The notes beneath the pieces are model-generated. The model searched no databases. It was given only the letters and a program-made list of their open reading frames with translations, and had not been told where the DNA came from. Below are positions 1 through 5,845 of a stretch of 6,511 nt of DNA, in pieces. Origin of the DNA: Planctomycetia bacterium (lineage in GTDB: Bacteria; Planctomycetota; UBA11346); NCBI GenBank assembly GCA_005801395.1, contig SYDV01000217.1:1-6511 (forward strand), written 5' to 3'. Position 1 is the first letter of the stretch. Every line of letters starts with the position of its first letter. A program made the translations under genes and the position numbers.

Positions 1-71
1 AAATGGCCCCAGCCTTTTTGCCGTCTCAAAAGAAACGTATTTCACCGAAGCAAATAATGATCACGCAAGAC

Positions 72-92
72 CTCGGACTTCGGACCTCGGAC
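72..92. repeat. Tandem heptamer, three copies of YTCGGAC
   Basis: Three adjacent 7-base units are visible: CTCGGAC at 72-78, TTCGGAC at 79-85 and CTCGGAC at 86-92. The first and third are identical and the middle one differs at one base. The array lies in non-coding sequence downstream of the rplM terminator. Three units are too few to assign a function. It could be a small simple-sequence expansion or part of a dispersed intergenic repeat. The rest of 1-186 shows no convincing gene; a 9-base word TCTCGTTAT recurs at 99-107 and 176-184. Confidence 0.6.
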
Positions 93-186
93 AATCCTTC
101 TCGTTATTCACGCCTTTGATCCGATACCGTCGAACCAAAATTACGCTGAACCGAACGAGTTTTCCGCCTTTTCAGTCTCGTTATAC

Positions 187-225
187 AAAAAAAAGACACC
201 CAGTCATATGCGACCGGGTGTCTTT
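187..225 (-). terminator. Rho-independent terminator of the rpoZ-rplM transcript
   Basis: A perfect 10-bp stem is formed by 192-201 (AAAGACACCC) and 216-225 (GGGTGTCTTT). After one mismatch a further 3 bp (203-205 with 212-214) pair around a 6-base loop. Eight A residues at 187-194 become a U-tract at the 3' side of the stem when read on the minus strand. The hairpin starts about 27 bases after the rplM stop codon, so it closes the minus-strand transcript immediately after rplM and leaves no room for another gene. Confidence 0.92.
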
Positions 226-251
226 GAATCTTAGGCGACGAGCGCAATAAA

Positions 252-677
252 TTAGACGATTGGCTTCGGCTTCATGCCGATGTGCGGGTGAGCTGCACCC
301 TTGTAGACTTTAAGGCGCTTCAATTGGTGACGGCCTTGAACGGTCTTTGGCAGCATGCGCTTGATTGCCAAGTAGAACACTTCTTCTGGCTTGGCTGCGT
401 GCAGGACGCCTAAAGGAATTTCTTTGATGCCACCAACAAAGCCGCTGTGGAAGCGGTAAACTTTACTGACGGTCTTTTTGCCGGTGAAAACCAAGCCTTC
501 AACGTCAGTGACAACCACAAAATCACCGTTGTCGGTGCTTGGGGTCCAATCGACTTTGTTCTTACCCATGAGGATCGTAGCGACCTTCACAGCAAGTTGG
601 CCAAGGACGACGCCTTTCGCGCTGGCATGGTGCCAGTTGCGGACGACAGCTTCATTTTTTACGAACGTGGTTTGCAT
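252..677 (-). CDS. rplM: 50S ribosomal protein L13
   Basis: This encodes ribosomal protein L13 (uL13), an early-assembling component of the large subunit that binds 23S rRNA. At 141 residues it matches the usual bacterial length (about 142-150). Family landmarks are visible in order: an N-terminal NWHHASAKGVVLGQLA segment, the MGKNKVDWTPSTDNGDFVVV region, FTGKK, the KVYRFHSGFVGGIKEI segment, AIKRMLPK, and GRHQLKRLKVYKGAAHPH near the C-terminus. The ATG has a GAGG Shine-Dalgarno (685-688 on the complementary strand) 7 bases upstream. It lies 89 bases downstream of rpoZ on the same strand and is followed directly by an intrinsic terminator. In most bacteria rpsI (S9) follows rplM in the same operon; here it is missing. 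Identification is secure; operon membership with rpoZ is inferred from orientation and spacing. Confidence 0.96.
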   Translation of the reverse strand: MQTTFVKNEAVVRNWHHASAKGVVLGQLAVKVATILMGKNKVDWTPSTDNGDFVVVTDVEGLVFTGKKTVSKVYRFHSGFVGGIKEIPLGVLHAAKPEEVFYLAIKRMLPKTVQGRHQLKRLKVYKGAAHPHIGMKPKPIV

Positions 678-766
678 AATATGGCCTCAGGGCCCAAGGG
701 CTCAAATGGAGGGTGTTTTAAAAGGGTCGCGCAGGCTAGTGTGCCAGCGGTCAGACGCAAGCAGGG

Positions 767-973
767 CTAATTGCCCTTCAGGACCAGCAGGCCGGCTTCA
801 ATTTCTTGCACGATCAAGTCAATCTTGTCGTAATTGCGGTCGGTTGGTGGCATAACCATCGGAGGCTGTCCGTTGTTCAGCTCTTTCATGCGCATGTTAA
901 TGATGGTCACAAAGTTGTAATAACCGCCGACTTTGAAGATCGCTTCGGCATATTGGGTGTTGGCCAAGGTCAT
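767..973 (-). CDS. rpoZ: DNA-directed RNA polymerase omega subunit
   Basis: This 68-residue protein is very likely the omega subunit of RNA polymerase, which binds and stabilises the beta-prime subunit. The core reads KVGGYYNFVTIINMRMKELN (residues 14-33), then GQPPMV and, after a short loop, DKIDLIVQEIEAGLL (49-63). This matches the omega pattern of a helix with R/K-x-L, a P-x-V turn, and a conserved 'A/V-x-x-EI-x-x-G' helix near the end. It is shorter than the E. coli protein (91 residues) but close to the short forms I associate with Planctomycetota. The frame stays open upstream to 1147, but those 58 codons look non-conserved, and ATG 973 fits the family N-terminus. No good Shine-Dalgarno precedes it: CCTCCT sits directly before the ATG, with only a weak GAGA 7 bases away. 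Function rests on pattern recognition of a small, divergent family. Confidence 0.8.
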   Translation of the reverse strand: MTLANTQYAEAIFKVGGYYNFVTIINMRMKELNNGQPPMVMPPTDRNYDKIDLIVQEIEAGLLVLKGN

Positions 974-996
974 AGGAGGTTCTCGTGGGGGGGCCT

Positions 997-1024
997 TGTT
1001 TAGCGGACAAATCACGTTGGTCAA
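997..1024 (-). promoter_or_regulatory. Possible sigma70-like promoter for rpoZ-rplM
   Basis: On the minus strand, TTGACC (1019-1024) is followed after 16 bases by TAAACA (997-1002). The -35 matches consensus at 5 of 6 positions and the -10 at only 3 of 6. Transcription would begin near 990, giving a leader of about 17 bases before the rpoZ ATG at 973. The position is sensible for a divergent intergenic region, but the weak -10 and the unknown promoter consensus of this organism make this tentative. Confidence 0.25.
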
Positions 1025-1162
1025 ATCGTTTACGTGAAATGCTCTTTGCGCACGGGCCAAAGGCCTATTCAGACCCCTTGAACGATGGTCAACCGTTGGC
1101 CTCTTCACGCCTGCGGAGTCCCTCCTAGAGTTCGCCTCCCCGACCATGACCAGTTAAACTGC

Positions 1163-1166
1163 GAGG
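1163..1166 (+). promoter_or_regulatory. Shine-Dalgarno GAGG deciding the GTG start of ilvE
   Basis: GAGG at 1163-1166 lies 5 bases before GTG 1172. An upstream in-frame ATG at 1085 would add 29 residues unlike the aminotransferase family and has no such site. The same GAGG motif precedes rplM (7-base spacing) and the HEAT-repeat gene (9-base spacing), so it appears to be the ribosome-binding motif used here. Confidence 0.7.
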
Positions 1167-1171
1167 ATTCC

Positions 1172-2092
1172 GTGAACGAACCGATCAATACGTCTTTGGC
1201 CTACCTTAATGGCACCTGGAAGCCCCTGAATGAATGCTTGGTGCCAGTGAACACGCATGCTTTTCAGTATGGCACCGGCTGTTTTGAAGGCGTTCGCGGT
1301 TACTGGGATGGTACTCACCTTAATTTGCTATTTCTCAAAGATCATTTTGAACGTCTGCACCGGAACGCGGCGATGTTGTTGATGCATGCGCCTTCAGTGA
1401 GCGAAATGTGTGAAATAGCCATTCAGGCGATTCGCGCAAATGATCCTAAACATAACGTGTACCTGCGACCAATGGTGTACAAAAAAGGCACTAATTTAGG
1501 TCCCGTGTTGGTGAATGTGCCAGATGGTTTCTTGCTCTACACCCAACCGTTAGATGCTTATTTCCCAGCGCAAAAGGGACTTAATGTATGCGTCTCTTCA
1601 TGGCGCCGCATTGCTGACAATACCTTGCCCGCTCGCACCAAAGCGACTGGTGGTTATTTAAACAGCGCTCTCGCGAAAAGCGAAGCGATGATTAATGGCT
1701 ATGACGAAGCGATTTTCTTAAATGATCGCGGCCAAGTGTGTGAAGGCTCGGCGGAAAATATTTTCATCGTGCGCGATGGCACGTTGTACACGCCTGATCG
1801 GTCGTCGGATATTCTCGAAGGAATTACCCGCAAGGCAGTATTTCAATTAGCGAAGGATCGCAACATTCCATTTAGCGAACGTCCAATTGCACGAACCGAA
1901 TTGTATATTTCGGATGAAATCTTTTTGGTCGGCACTGGGTGTCAGATTAGTCATGTGCGTTCTGTAGATAAGCGCGTGATTGGCGATGGCAGTCGTGGTC
2001 CGTTGACGACGCGCATTGCCGAAGCCTACGACGAAGCCGTCTACGGTAAAAATCCTGCTTATCGTCACTGGTTAACGCCGGTCATTGGCTAA
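1172..2092 (+). CDS. ilvE: Branched-chain amino acid aminotransferase (class IV, PLP-dependent)
   Basis: This is a fold-type IV PLP aminotransferase that interconverts leucine, isoleucine and valine with their 2-oxo acids using 2-oxoglutarate/glutamate, in the cytoplasm. From the GTG start it is 306 residues; E. coli IlvE is 309. Landmarks in order: the HAFQYGTGCFEGVRGY motif (about residues 29-44), the PLP lysine K157 in TKATGGYLNSALAKSEA, EGSAENIF (191-198), the GITRKAV phosphate-binding turn (217-223), and GTGCQISHVRSVD (254-266), equivalent to E. coli GTAAEITPVRSVD. D-amino acid aminotransferase and aminodeoxychorismate lyase share the fold, but the GTGCFEGVR and VRSVD motifs favour the branched-chain enzyme. 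The GTG is chosen for its GAGG site 5 bases upstream. The gene diverges from rpoZ and its stop overlaps or nearly abuts the next gene, so the two are probably translated from one mRNA. It is the only branched-chain pathway gene in the window. Confidence 0.93.
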   Translation: MNEPINTSLAYLNGTWKPLNECLVPVNTHAFQYGTGCFEGVRGYWDGTHLNLLFLKDHFERLHRNAAMLLMHAPSVSEMCEIAIQAIRANDPKHNVYLRPMVYKKGTNLGPVLVNVPDGFLLYTQPLDAYFPAQKGLNVCVSSWRRIADNTLPARTKATGGYLNSALAKSEAMINGYDEAIFLNDRGQVCEGSAENIFIVRDGTLYTPDRSSDILEGITRKAVFQLAKDRNIPFSERPIARTELYISDEIFLVGTGCQISHVRSVDKRVIGDGSRGPLTTRIAEAYDEAVYGKNPAYRHWLTPVIG

Positions 2093-2096
2093 CACC

Positions 2097-3230
2097 GTGA
2101 CGTCCGTCGATGCCGTTTTAGGTCGTCTGTTGACCTTAGCGGCGACGGCAACGCATCACGCCGCTGCGCGTCATCAACAACAATTAAACGATGACGCAGC
2201 TGCGATTGCCGTCGTTGATGCCTTATTAACGGTCGAACGTGATCACGGTGATCGCGATGATATAGGATCAGTCGTTGCCTGCTATGGCGCGTGGTTTGGC
2301 GAATGGCTGGTGCGTCATCGTCAAGCACAATGGATTGCCTTGCACGAATCATTTGCACCACGCATTAAAATAGGCTTATTGGTTTTCTCGCCGATGGATC
2401 TGGTGGCTCGGTATATCACCAAAAAGGACACGCTCACGTTAGCTGATTGCCTCGCACGTTTGGATCTTCCGACCGTTATTTCCGTTCCGGCCCATCAAAC
2501 GGCCACAATCGCACAGTGGAATAACCTAGCGAATGATCCGCGTTTCATCGCCGATGATGTCCCATGCGATAGTGAAACCGCGCGGGCCATGTTAGATCCC
2601 TGGTTGGCGGAATTATCATACGAAGGGAAACACGTTTGCTGTTTAGGTGCAGGAGGTGGGCGACACGCGCCGTTATTCGCTCGCCTCGGTGCACAAGTTA
2701 CAGTGGTCGACATTGCGGAAAAACAATTGGCCATCGATCAACGCCTAGCCAAGCAATATAGCTTACCCATAATCACGATTCAGAGCGGCGTAGATCAGTT
2801 ATCCCAGTTGGCCGACCAACAATTTTCCGTGGTCGTACAACCCGTTGTCAGCTGCTATGTACCACAGCTCGCGGACGTCCATAAATCGATTGCCCGAATT
2901 TTATTCCCAGGTGGATTATATGTGGTACAGCACAAACATCCGGCATCAGCGCAATTAAGTGCAACCTCACCGTGGAAAACCACCGTGCCTTATAATGATG
3001 GCCAAATGTTACCGTATGTCGCTGGCTATAACCATCGTGAAACGGGAACGGTGGAATACCTACACACCCTGGACGCGCTCATCGGCGACCTTTGCCGCGC
3101 AGGATTTGCCATTGAAGACCTGAGCGAACCCCGCATGGCAGATTATTTCGCGCCGCCAGATAGCGCAGAAGAACGCGCGGTCCATGTGCCACCCTATTTG
3201 AAGATAAAAGCACGACGACGTGAGTTGTAA
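2097..3230 (+). CDS. SAM-dependent methyltransferase with uncharacterised N-terminal domain
   Basis: The C-terminal half (about residues 155-377) is a class I Rossmann-fold SAM-dependent methyltransferase. Motif I reads VCCLGAGGGRHAPLFARLG (180-198), the acidic residue ending strand 2 is D205 in TVVDIAEKQ, and LFPGGLYVV (269-277) is the usual post-motif III turn. The end, AGFAIEDLSEPR (335-346) and VPPYLKIKARRR (364-375), matches the closing strands of UbiE/type-11-like enzymes. The first 150 residues are not recognised: a helical stretch, then YGAWFGEWLVR (63-73), a W, and LVFSPMDLVARYI (95-107), a layout faintly reminiscent of DUF3806-like domains. Substrate unknown. The start is uncertain: TTG 2085 overlaps the ilvE stop by 8 bases, while GTG 2097 lies 4 bases after it. 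Neither has a clear Shine-Dalgarno, so coupling to ilvE translation is likely. No signal peptide or membrane segment; predicted cytoplasmic. Confidence 0.82.
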   Translation: MTSVDAVLGRLLTLAATATHHAAARHQQQLNDDAAAIAVVDALLTVERDHGDRDDIGSVVACYGAWFGEWLVRHRQAQWIALHESFAPRIKIGLLVFSPMDLVARYITKKDTLTLADCLARLDLPTVISVPAHQTATIAQWNNLANDPRFIADDVPCDSETARAMLDPWLAELSYEGKHVCCLGAGGGRHAPLFARLGAQVTVVDIAEKQLAIDQRLAKQYSLPIITIQSGVDQLSQLADQQFSVVVQPVVSCYVPQLADVHKSIARILFPGGLYVVQHKHPASAQLSATSPWKTTVPYNDGQMLPYVAGYNHRETGTVEYLHTLDALIGDLCRAGFAIEDLSEPRMADYFAPPDSAEERAVHVPPYLKIKARRREL

Positions 3231-3365
3231 AATAAACCGGTAATTTACTTAATCATTGACCTCAGTTTTTCAAATCGCGATAGAAGTATTCGGTCAACGT
3301 GATAACATAGCTCATACCGTAAGGAATTTAGGTAAAGAGTATTCCACCAAAGATCTTGGCACCAA
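3231..3365. other. Convergent intergenic region without a clear terminator
   Basis: This 135-base gap separates the ends of the plus-strand methyltransferase and the minus-strand HEAT-repeat gene. A strong bidirectional terminator would be expected, but none is obvious. The best candidate is an AT-rich imperfect stem at about 3228-3249, with GTAAA pairing to TTTAC around a CCGG centre and no good T-tract. A TTTTT at 3267-3271 is not preceded by a GC-rich stem. No gene is supported here. A plus-strand frame open from 3256 to 3501 runs into the HEAT gene and has no family features. Confidence 0.45.
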
Positions 3366-5270
3366 TCACTTCGATTTATTTACCACCGGCGCTGGCCAGA
3401 GATTGCCATTGCTCAATAAGATGGCCCATTTTTTCGGCGTTACATTTGTTGGCCAATTGGCGATAAAGGAGTCATCCTTTTTTGCGTTTATCGTTTGCTG
3501 ATGGTCTTTGATCAGTTGTTTTAATTGCTGCGACAAATCGGACGATTTCCATTTTGCGAAAAATGTTGGGTCAGCGCCGCTGCCTGAGCCACGAATACTG
3601 ACCGTCCGATAAAACCAGCTGAGGGCATGTTGCGCTTCGTCTTCAGATGGTGCGATTGCGAGTAAATCCAACCACATGAGACATAACGAATACCGATCAG
3701 TAATAACTCCAAGGCTAGAGGCGGCCAATGAACAGGCCTTTCGATCAATAAGAAAGGAACGCAATAATGGTATAAAAGCCGGATCGCGACAGCGGCTGGC
3801 GGCGGCGATGGCTGCCGTTTTCTCGTCCCAATCGCTGGCGGAAAACGCTTTGATAATGGCTGGGGTCCATTGCGTTGATAATTGTTCGGGGATAAGCGTT
3901 AGGGCTAAGGTTCTTAGCCGTGGGGAAATATGTTTTAACATGACCTGCAAAAACATTTGCCATTGATCAGGGCGATAAGCGGGATGCCGTTTGAGGTGAT
4001 GCATCCAGATTGCGGCCGCGGCATTGCCGGTGGTGGGATTGGGAATGGTGGTATCAACGCGAGCGTGTGCCGATAATGATAGATTAAATGGCTGCTCAGG
4101 AAAACCTTCCGTAATAGCGACTTCAATCATTGGCTTGAGCGCATGTTCATCTACCGAGCCATGGAGTAATAAAATGGCTGCCGCATCGCGCACTCGTTTA
4201 TCGTGGTGACCAAAATAGATGAATGCTGTATTCATGACGCGCTGTGCACGCACCGCATCCATGCTGGCGATTAAATCAGGGTTAGCTAATTCACCGGCAT
4301 CGGTTGTTGAGGTGACGGGTGAAAACCGTTTATTGAGCACGGACAAAATGGTCGCCCAGGGTTGCGTCCCTTGTACGCTATCTTTTTCCTCCGTGAGGAA
4401 CGGTAACGGTTCCTGTTCAAGCAAGGAAATGAGATGATCAATCGCGAGGGGATCTGGAATTTGTCCTAAACCATGAAGGGCGTACACCGAACCTCGACTC
4501 GCATGTTGTTTCAATACGGGTAAATAAAGTGGAATATTCATCGCTGAAAAATCAGCCTGAACTGGCAAGCGTTGACCTGTGGAGGATTGTTTATTTCCTA
4601 AGGCGGAAATATGTTGTTGTAAAACATCTGCCGTTTGCTGTGGGGTTGGTAAAATAAGTTCAATGGTGGCACTCGCCCAGCGCGGATCCTTATCAATGGG
4701 CTTGGGCCCCATGCCAAGATCGTGAAACATGCGTAAAGTCCAACGTCCAGGACGATTGAGGCGCACGAATTCATAAGGATAGACGGAAATATAACTGCTG
4801 CCTAGGGGATCAACGGCGATGGGCGATATAATTCCACCACCACCAAGCACCCAATTATTCTCTAATGAATCACTGGCAAATTCACCGGCATCGTTAATGG
4901 CTTCAAACCAGATGCGGCTTGGGCGATGGCCTCGGCCATCGCCGCCGGCAATCCAATTAAATTCAGAAAGCCCACTATTATGAATAACATAATGAATAAC
5001 CAATGGTGAACCAATTAGTATTGGACTTACAGGTACGTGAAGCGAGGTGCTGAGGTTAGGATTTAACGGACGCACGTTCGCCTGTTCAAGTGGCGCATAA
5101 CCTAGTGGCGGTTGATGATCAGTTGCGGATAAGGTCCCCAAAAGTAAGAAAACACAAAATAGCCAATAAAAACATAGGTTTATTATAGTGCGACGCTGGA
5201 CAAGTGAGGCACGAATAAAAATTTGGTGGAACGACTGAAATCGCCAGGGGAATAATGATGCGATGGGCAT
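3366..5270 (-). CDS. Exported HEAT-repeat protein with N-terminal beta-rich domain
   Basis: From ATG 5270 this is a 634-residue protein; an earlier in-frame ATG at 5309 would add 13. A basic stretch (VQRRT) precedes a hydrophobic segment INLCFYWLFCVFLLLGTLSA (about 30-49) and an LSA-like cleavage site, so it is probably exported or anchored by its N-terminus; no lipobox cysteine follows. Residues about 84-208 look like a beta-sandwich, with LVIHYVIHNSG, GGDGRGHRPSRIWFEA (109-124) and PGRWTLRMFHDLGMGP (174-189). I associate this arrangement with planctomycetal exported proteins but cannot name the family. Helical repeats follow: VYALHGLGQIPDPLAIDHLISLL (from 262), RVRDAAAILLLHGSVDEHAL, RLRTLALTLIP, and DEKTAAIAAASRCRDPAFIPLL (482-503), the A-L-G/P-L pattern of HEAT or PBS-lyase-like repeats. 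These are scaffolds for protein contacts, so no catalytic role is claimed. ATG 5270 is favoured by GAGG 9 bases upstream and a more normal signal-peptide length. The gene diverges from the kinase. Confidence 0.72.
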   Translation of the reverse strand: MPIASLFPWRFQSFHQIFIRASLVQRRTIINLCFYWLFCVFLLLGTLSATDHQPPLGYAPLEQANVRPLNPNLSTSLHVPVSPILIGSPLVIHYVIHNSGLSEFNWIAGGDGRGHRPSRIWFEAINDAGEFASDSLENNWVLGGGGIISPIAVDPLGSSYISVYPYEFVRLNRPGRWTLRMFHDLGMGPKPIDKDPRWASATIELILPTPQQTADVLQQHISALGNKQSSTGQRLPVQADFSAMNIPLYLPVLKQHASRGSVYALHGLGQIPDPLAIDHLISLLEQEPLPFLTEEKDSVQGTQPWATILSVLNKRFSPVTSTTDAGELANPDLIASMDAVRAQRVMNTAFIYFGHHDKRVRDAAAILLLHGSVDEHALKPMIEVAITEGFPEQPFNLSLSAHARVDTTIPNPTTGNAAAAIWMHHLKRHPAYRPDQWQMFLQVMLKHISPRLRTLALTLIPEQLSTQWTPAIIKAFSASDWDEKTAAIAAASRCRDPAFIPLLRSFLIDRKACSLAASSLGVITDRYSLCLMWLDLLAIAPSEDEAQHALSWFYRTVSIRGSGSGADPTFFAKWKSSDLSQQLKQLIKDHQQTINAKKDDSFIANWPTNVTPKKWAILLSNGNLWPAPVVNKSK

Positions 5271-5279
5271 ATCCACGAT

Positions 5280-5283
5280 CCTC
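5280..5283 (-). promoter_or_regulatory. Shine-Dalgarno GAGG supporting the start at 5270
   Basis: On the minus strand GAGG (5283 down to 5280) lies 9 bases before ATG 5270. The alternative ATG at 5309 has only GGAT nearby. This favours the shorter protein, whose hydrophobic export segment then begins around residue 30 instead of 43. Confidence 0.5.
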
Positions 5284-5543
5284 GCGTGAGGTTGGCAGCA
5301 TGGTGTCATTTTATCCGGGTCTATGTCCTTGTGGTTGAGCTCTCGTTGGGTGTTTGTCTTGCTGTATCAATAGCAGACGTCCAGCGGTTGCATGGTGAAA
5401 ATATCCTACTTAGTGCGTTTCGCAGGAATGTTTTGCCTTGTTGGTGGCAGCTTAGTCAAGTCGGAAGTGAATGGCATATGCCAATTCAGGAGATCAGGGT
5501 GGTTTTCCAGTTGGTGACGAAGGCATCACTGGTTCCCGCATTT

Positions 5544-5753
5544 TCATTGTGACATGCGTTCTTCATTAAAACCGAGCGGCGTCTTTGCCATCAACGACCA
5601 ATCAAGGGAAGGTGGATTAGCGAGGTAATTTCCTACATTATCAGCACCTTTGAGCACGGAAGCGTACGGGAGCGCAGCTCGGAGAATGTAACTAAAGAGC
5701 GCAACCAGAAATCCGATACCGACTTTGTGTATTCTTGCTAAGCACGGCGTCAT
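5544..5753 (-). CDS. Doubtful small hypothetical protein with hydrophobic N-terminus
   Basis: This is an ATG-started frame of 69 residues. After a short basic start (ARIHK) it has a hydrophobic stretch, VGIGFLVALFSYILRAALPY (about 11-30), that could be a signal peptide or one membrane segment, then a polar tail ending NEERMSQ. I recognise no family. No Shine-Dalgarno precedes the ATG. The codons look ordinary for this window, but the length is within what chance allows. It lies between two divergent larger genes on the same strand as the HEAT-repeat gene. It may be a real small membrane protein, a gene remnant, or nothing. Confidence 0.2.
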   Translation of the reverse strand: MTPCLARIHKVGIGFLVALFSYILRAALPYASVLKGADNVGNYLANPPSLDWSLMAKTPLGFNEERMSQ

Positions 5754-5772
5754 GAAAATGACTGATCTGCAC

Positions 5773-5801
5773 TTGAGAAGTCGTTGCGACTCCAGTAGTT
5801 T
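5773..5801 (+). promoter_or_regulatory. Possible promoter for the Ser/Thr kinase, with hairpin in the spacer
   Basis: TTGAGA (5773-5778; 5 of 6 to the -35 consensus) is followed after 17 bases by TAGTTT (5796-5801; 3 of 6 to the -10 consensus). The spacer contains a perfect inverted repeat, AGTCG-TTG-CGACT (5779-5791). Transcription would begin near 5808, about 38 bases before the kinase ATG. Spacing is ideal, but the -10 is poor. Confidence 0.25.
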
Positions 5802-5845
5802 TACGTCAGATTATCCCCGTTAGCACAATCAGAATGGAATTATCC

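Larger units (their letters stand above)
5310..5833. other. Long divergent intergenic region, weakly coding
   Basis: About 520 bases separate the HEAT-repeat gene (minus) from the kinase (plus). Short open frames exist on both strands, but none has recognisable family features. A minus-strand frame at 5544-5753 is listed separately with low confidence. A plus-strand frame from GTG 5286 to 5552 is rejected. The region should hold promoters for both flanking genes. The clearest candidate is near 5773-5801 for the kinase. I see no tRNA, riboswitch-like conserved core, or long repeat here. Confidence 0.5.

Noticed and set aside
678..766. GGCC-rich short inverted repeats between rpoZ and rplM as a possible attenuator or L13 autoregulatory structure.
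   Set aside because: Stems are only 4 bp with very short loops and there is no T-tract. Nothing resembles a known ribosomal protein leader.
447..855. Two plus-strand open frames opposite rplM and the end of rpoZ.
   Set aside because: They are antisense to a certain ribosomal protein gene and have no recognisable features.
985..1020. Possible small plus-strand gene starting at GTG 985 behind a perfect AGGAGG.
   Set aside because: The signal is suggestive, but the frame begins with low-complexity GGG codons and shows no protein-like features. The AGGAGG may simply be the complement of the rpoZ leader.
974..1147. In-frame N-terminal extension of rpoZ by 58 residues to an ATG at 1147.
   Set aside because: The extension is basic and unlike the omega family, and it would fill the whole divergent promoter region. 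The shorter start fits the family N-terminus.
5286..5552. Plus-strand open frame of 88 codons from GTG, with a hydrophobic N-terminal part.
   Set aside because: No Shine-Dalgarno, no family features, odd tryptophan/cysteine-rich composition, and it overlaps the 5' end of the HEAT-repeat gene if that gene starts at 5309.
5298..5753. Similar first codons (MTPC) of the frames starting at 5309 and 5753, suggesting a duplicated gene start.
   Set aside because: Similarity stops after about 12 bases and neither upstream nor downstream sequences align, so chance is the simpler explanation.
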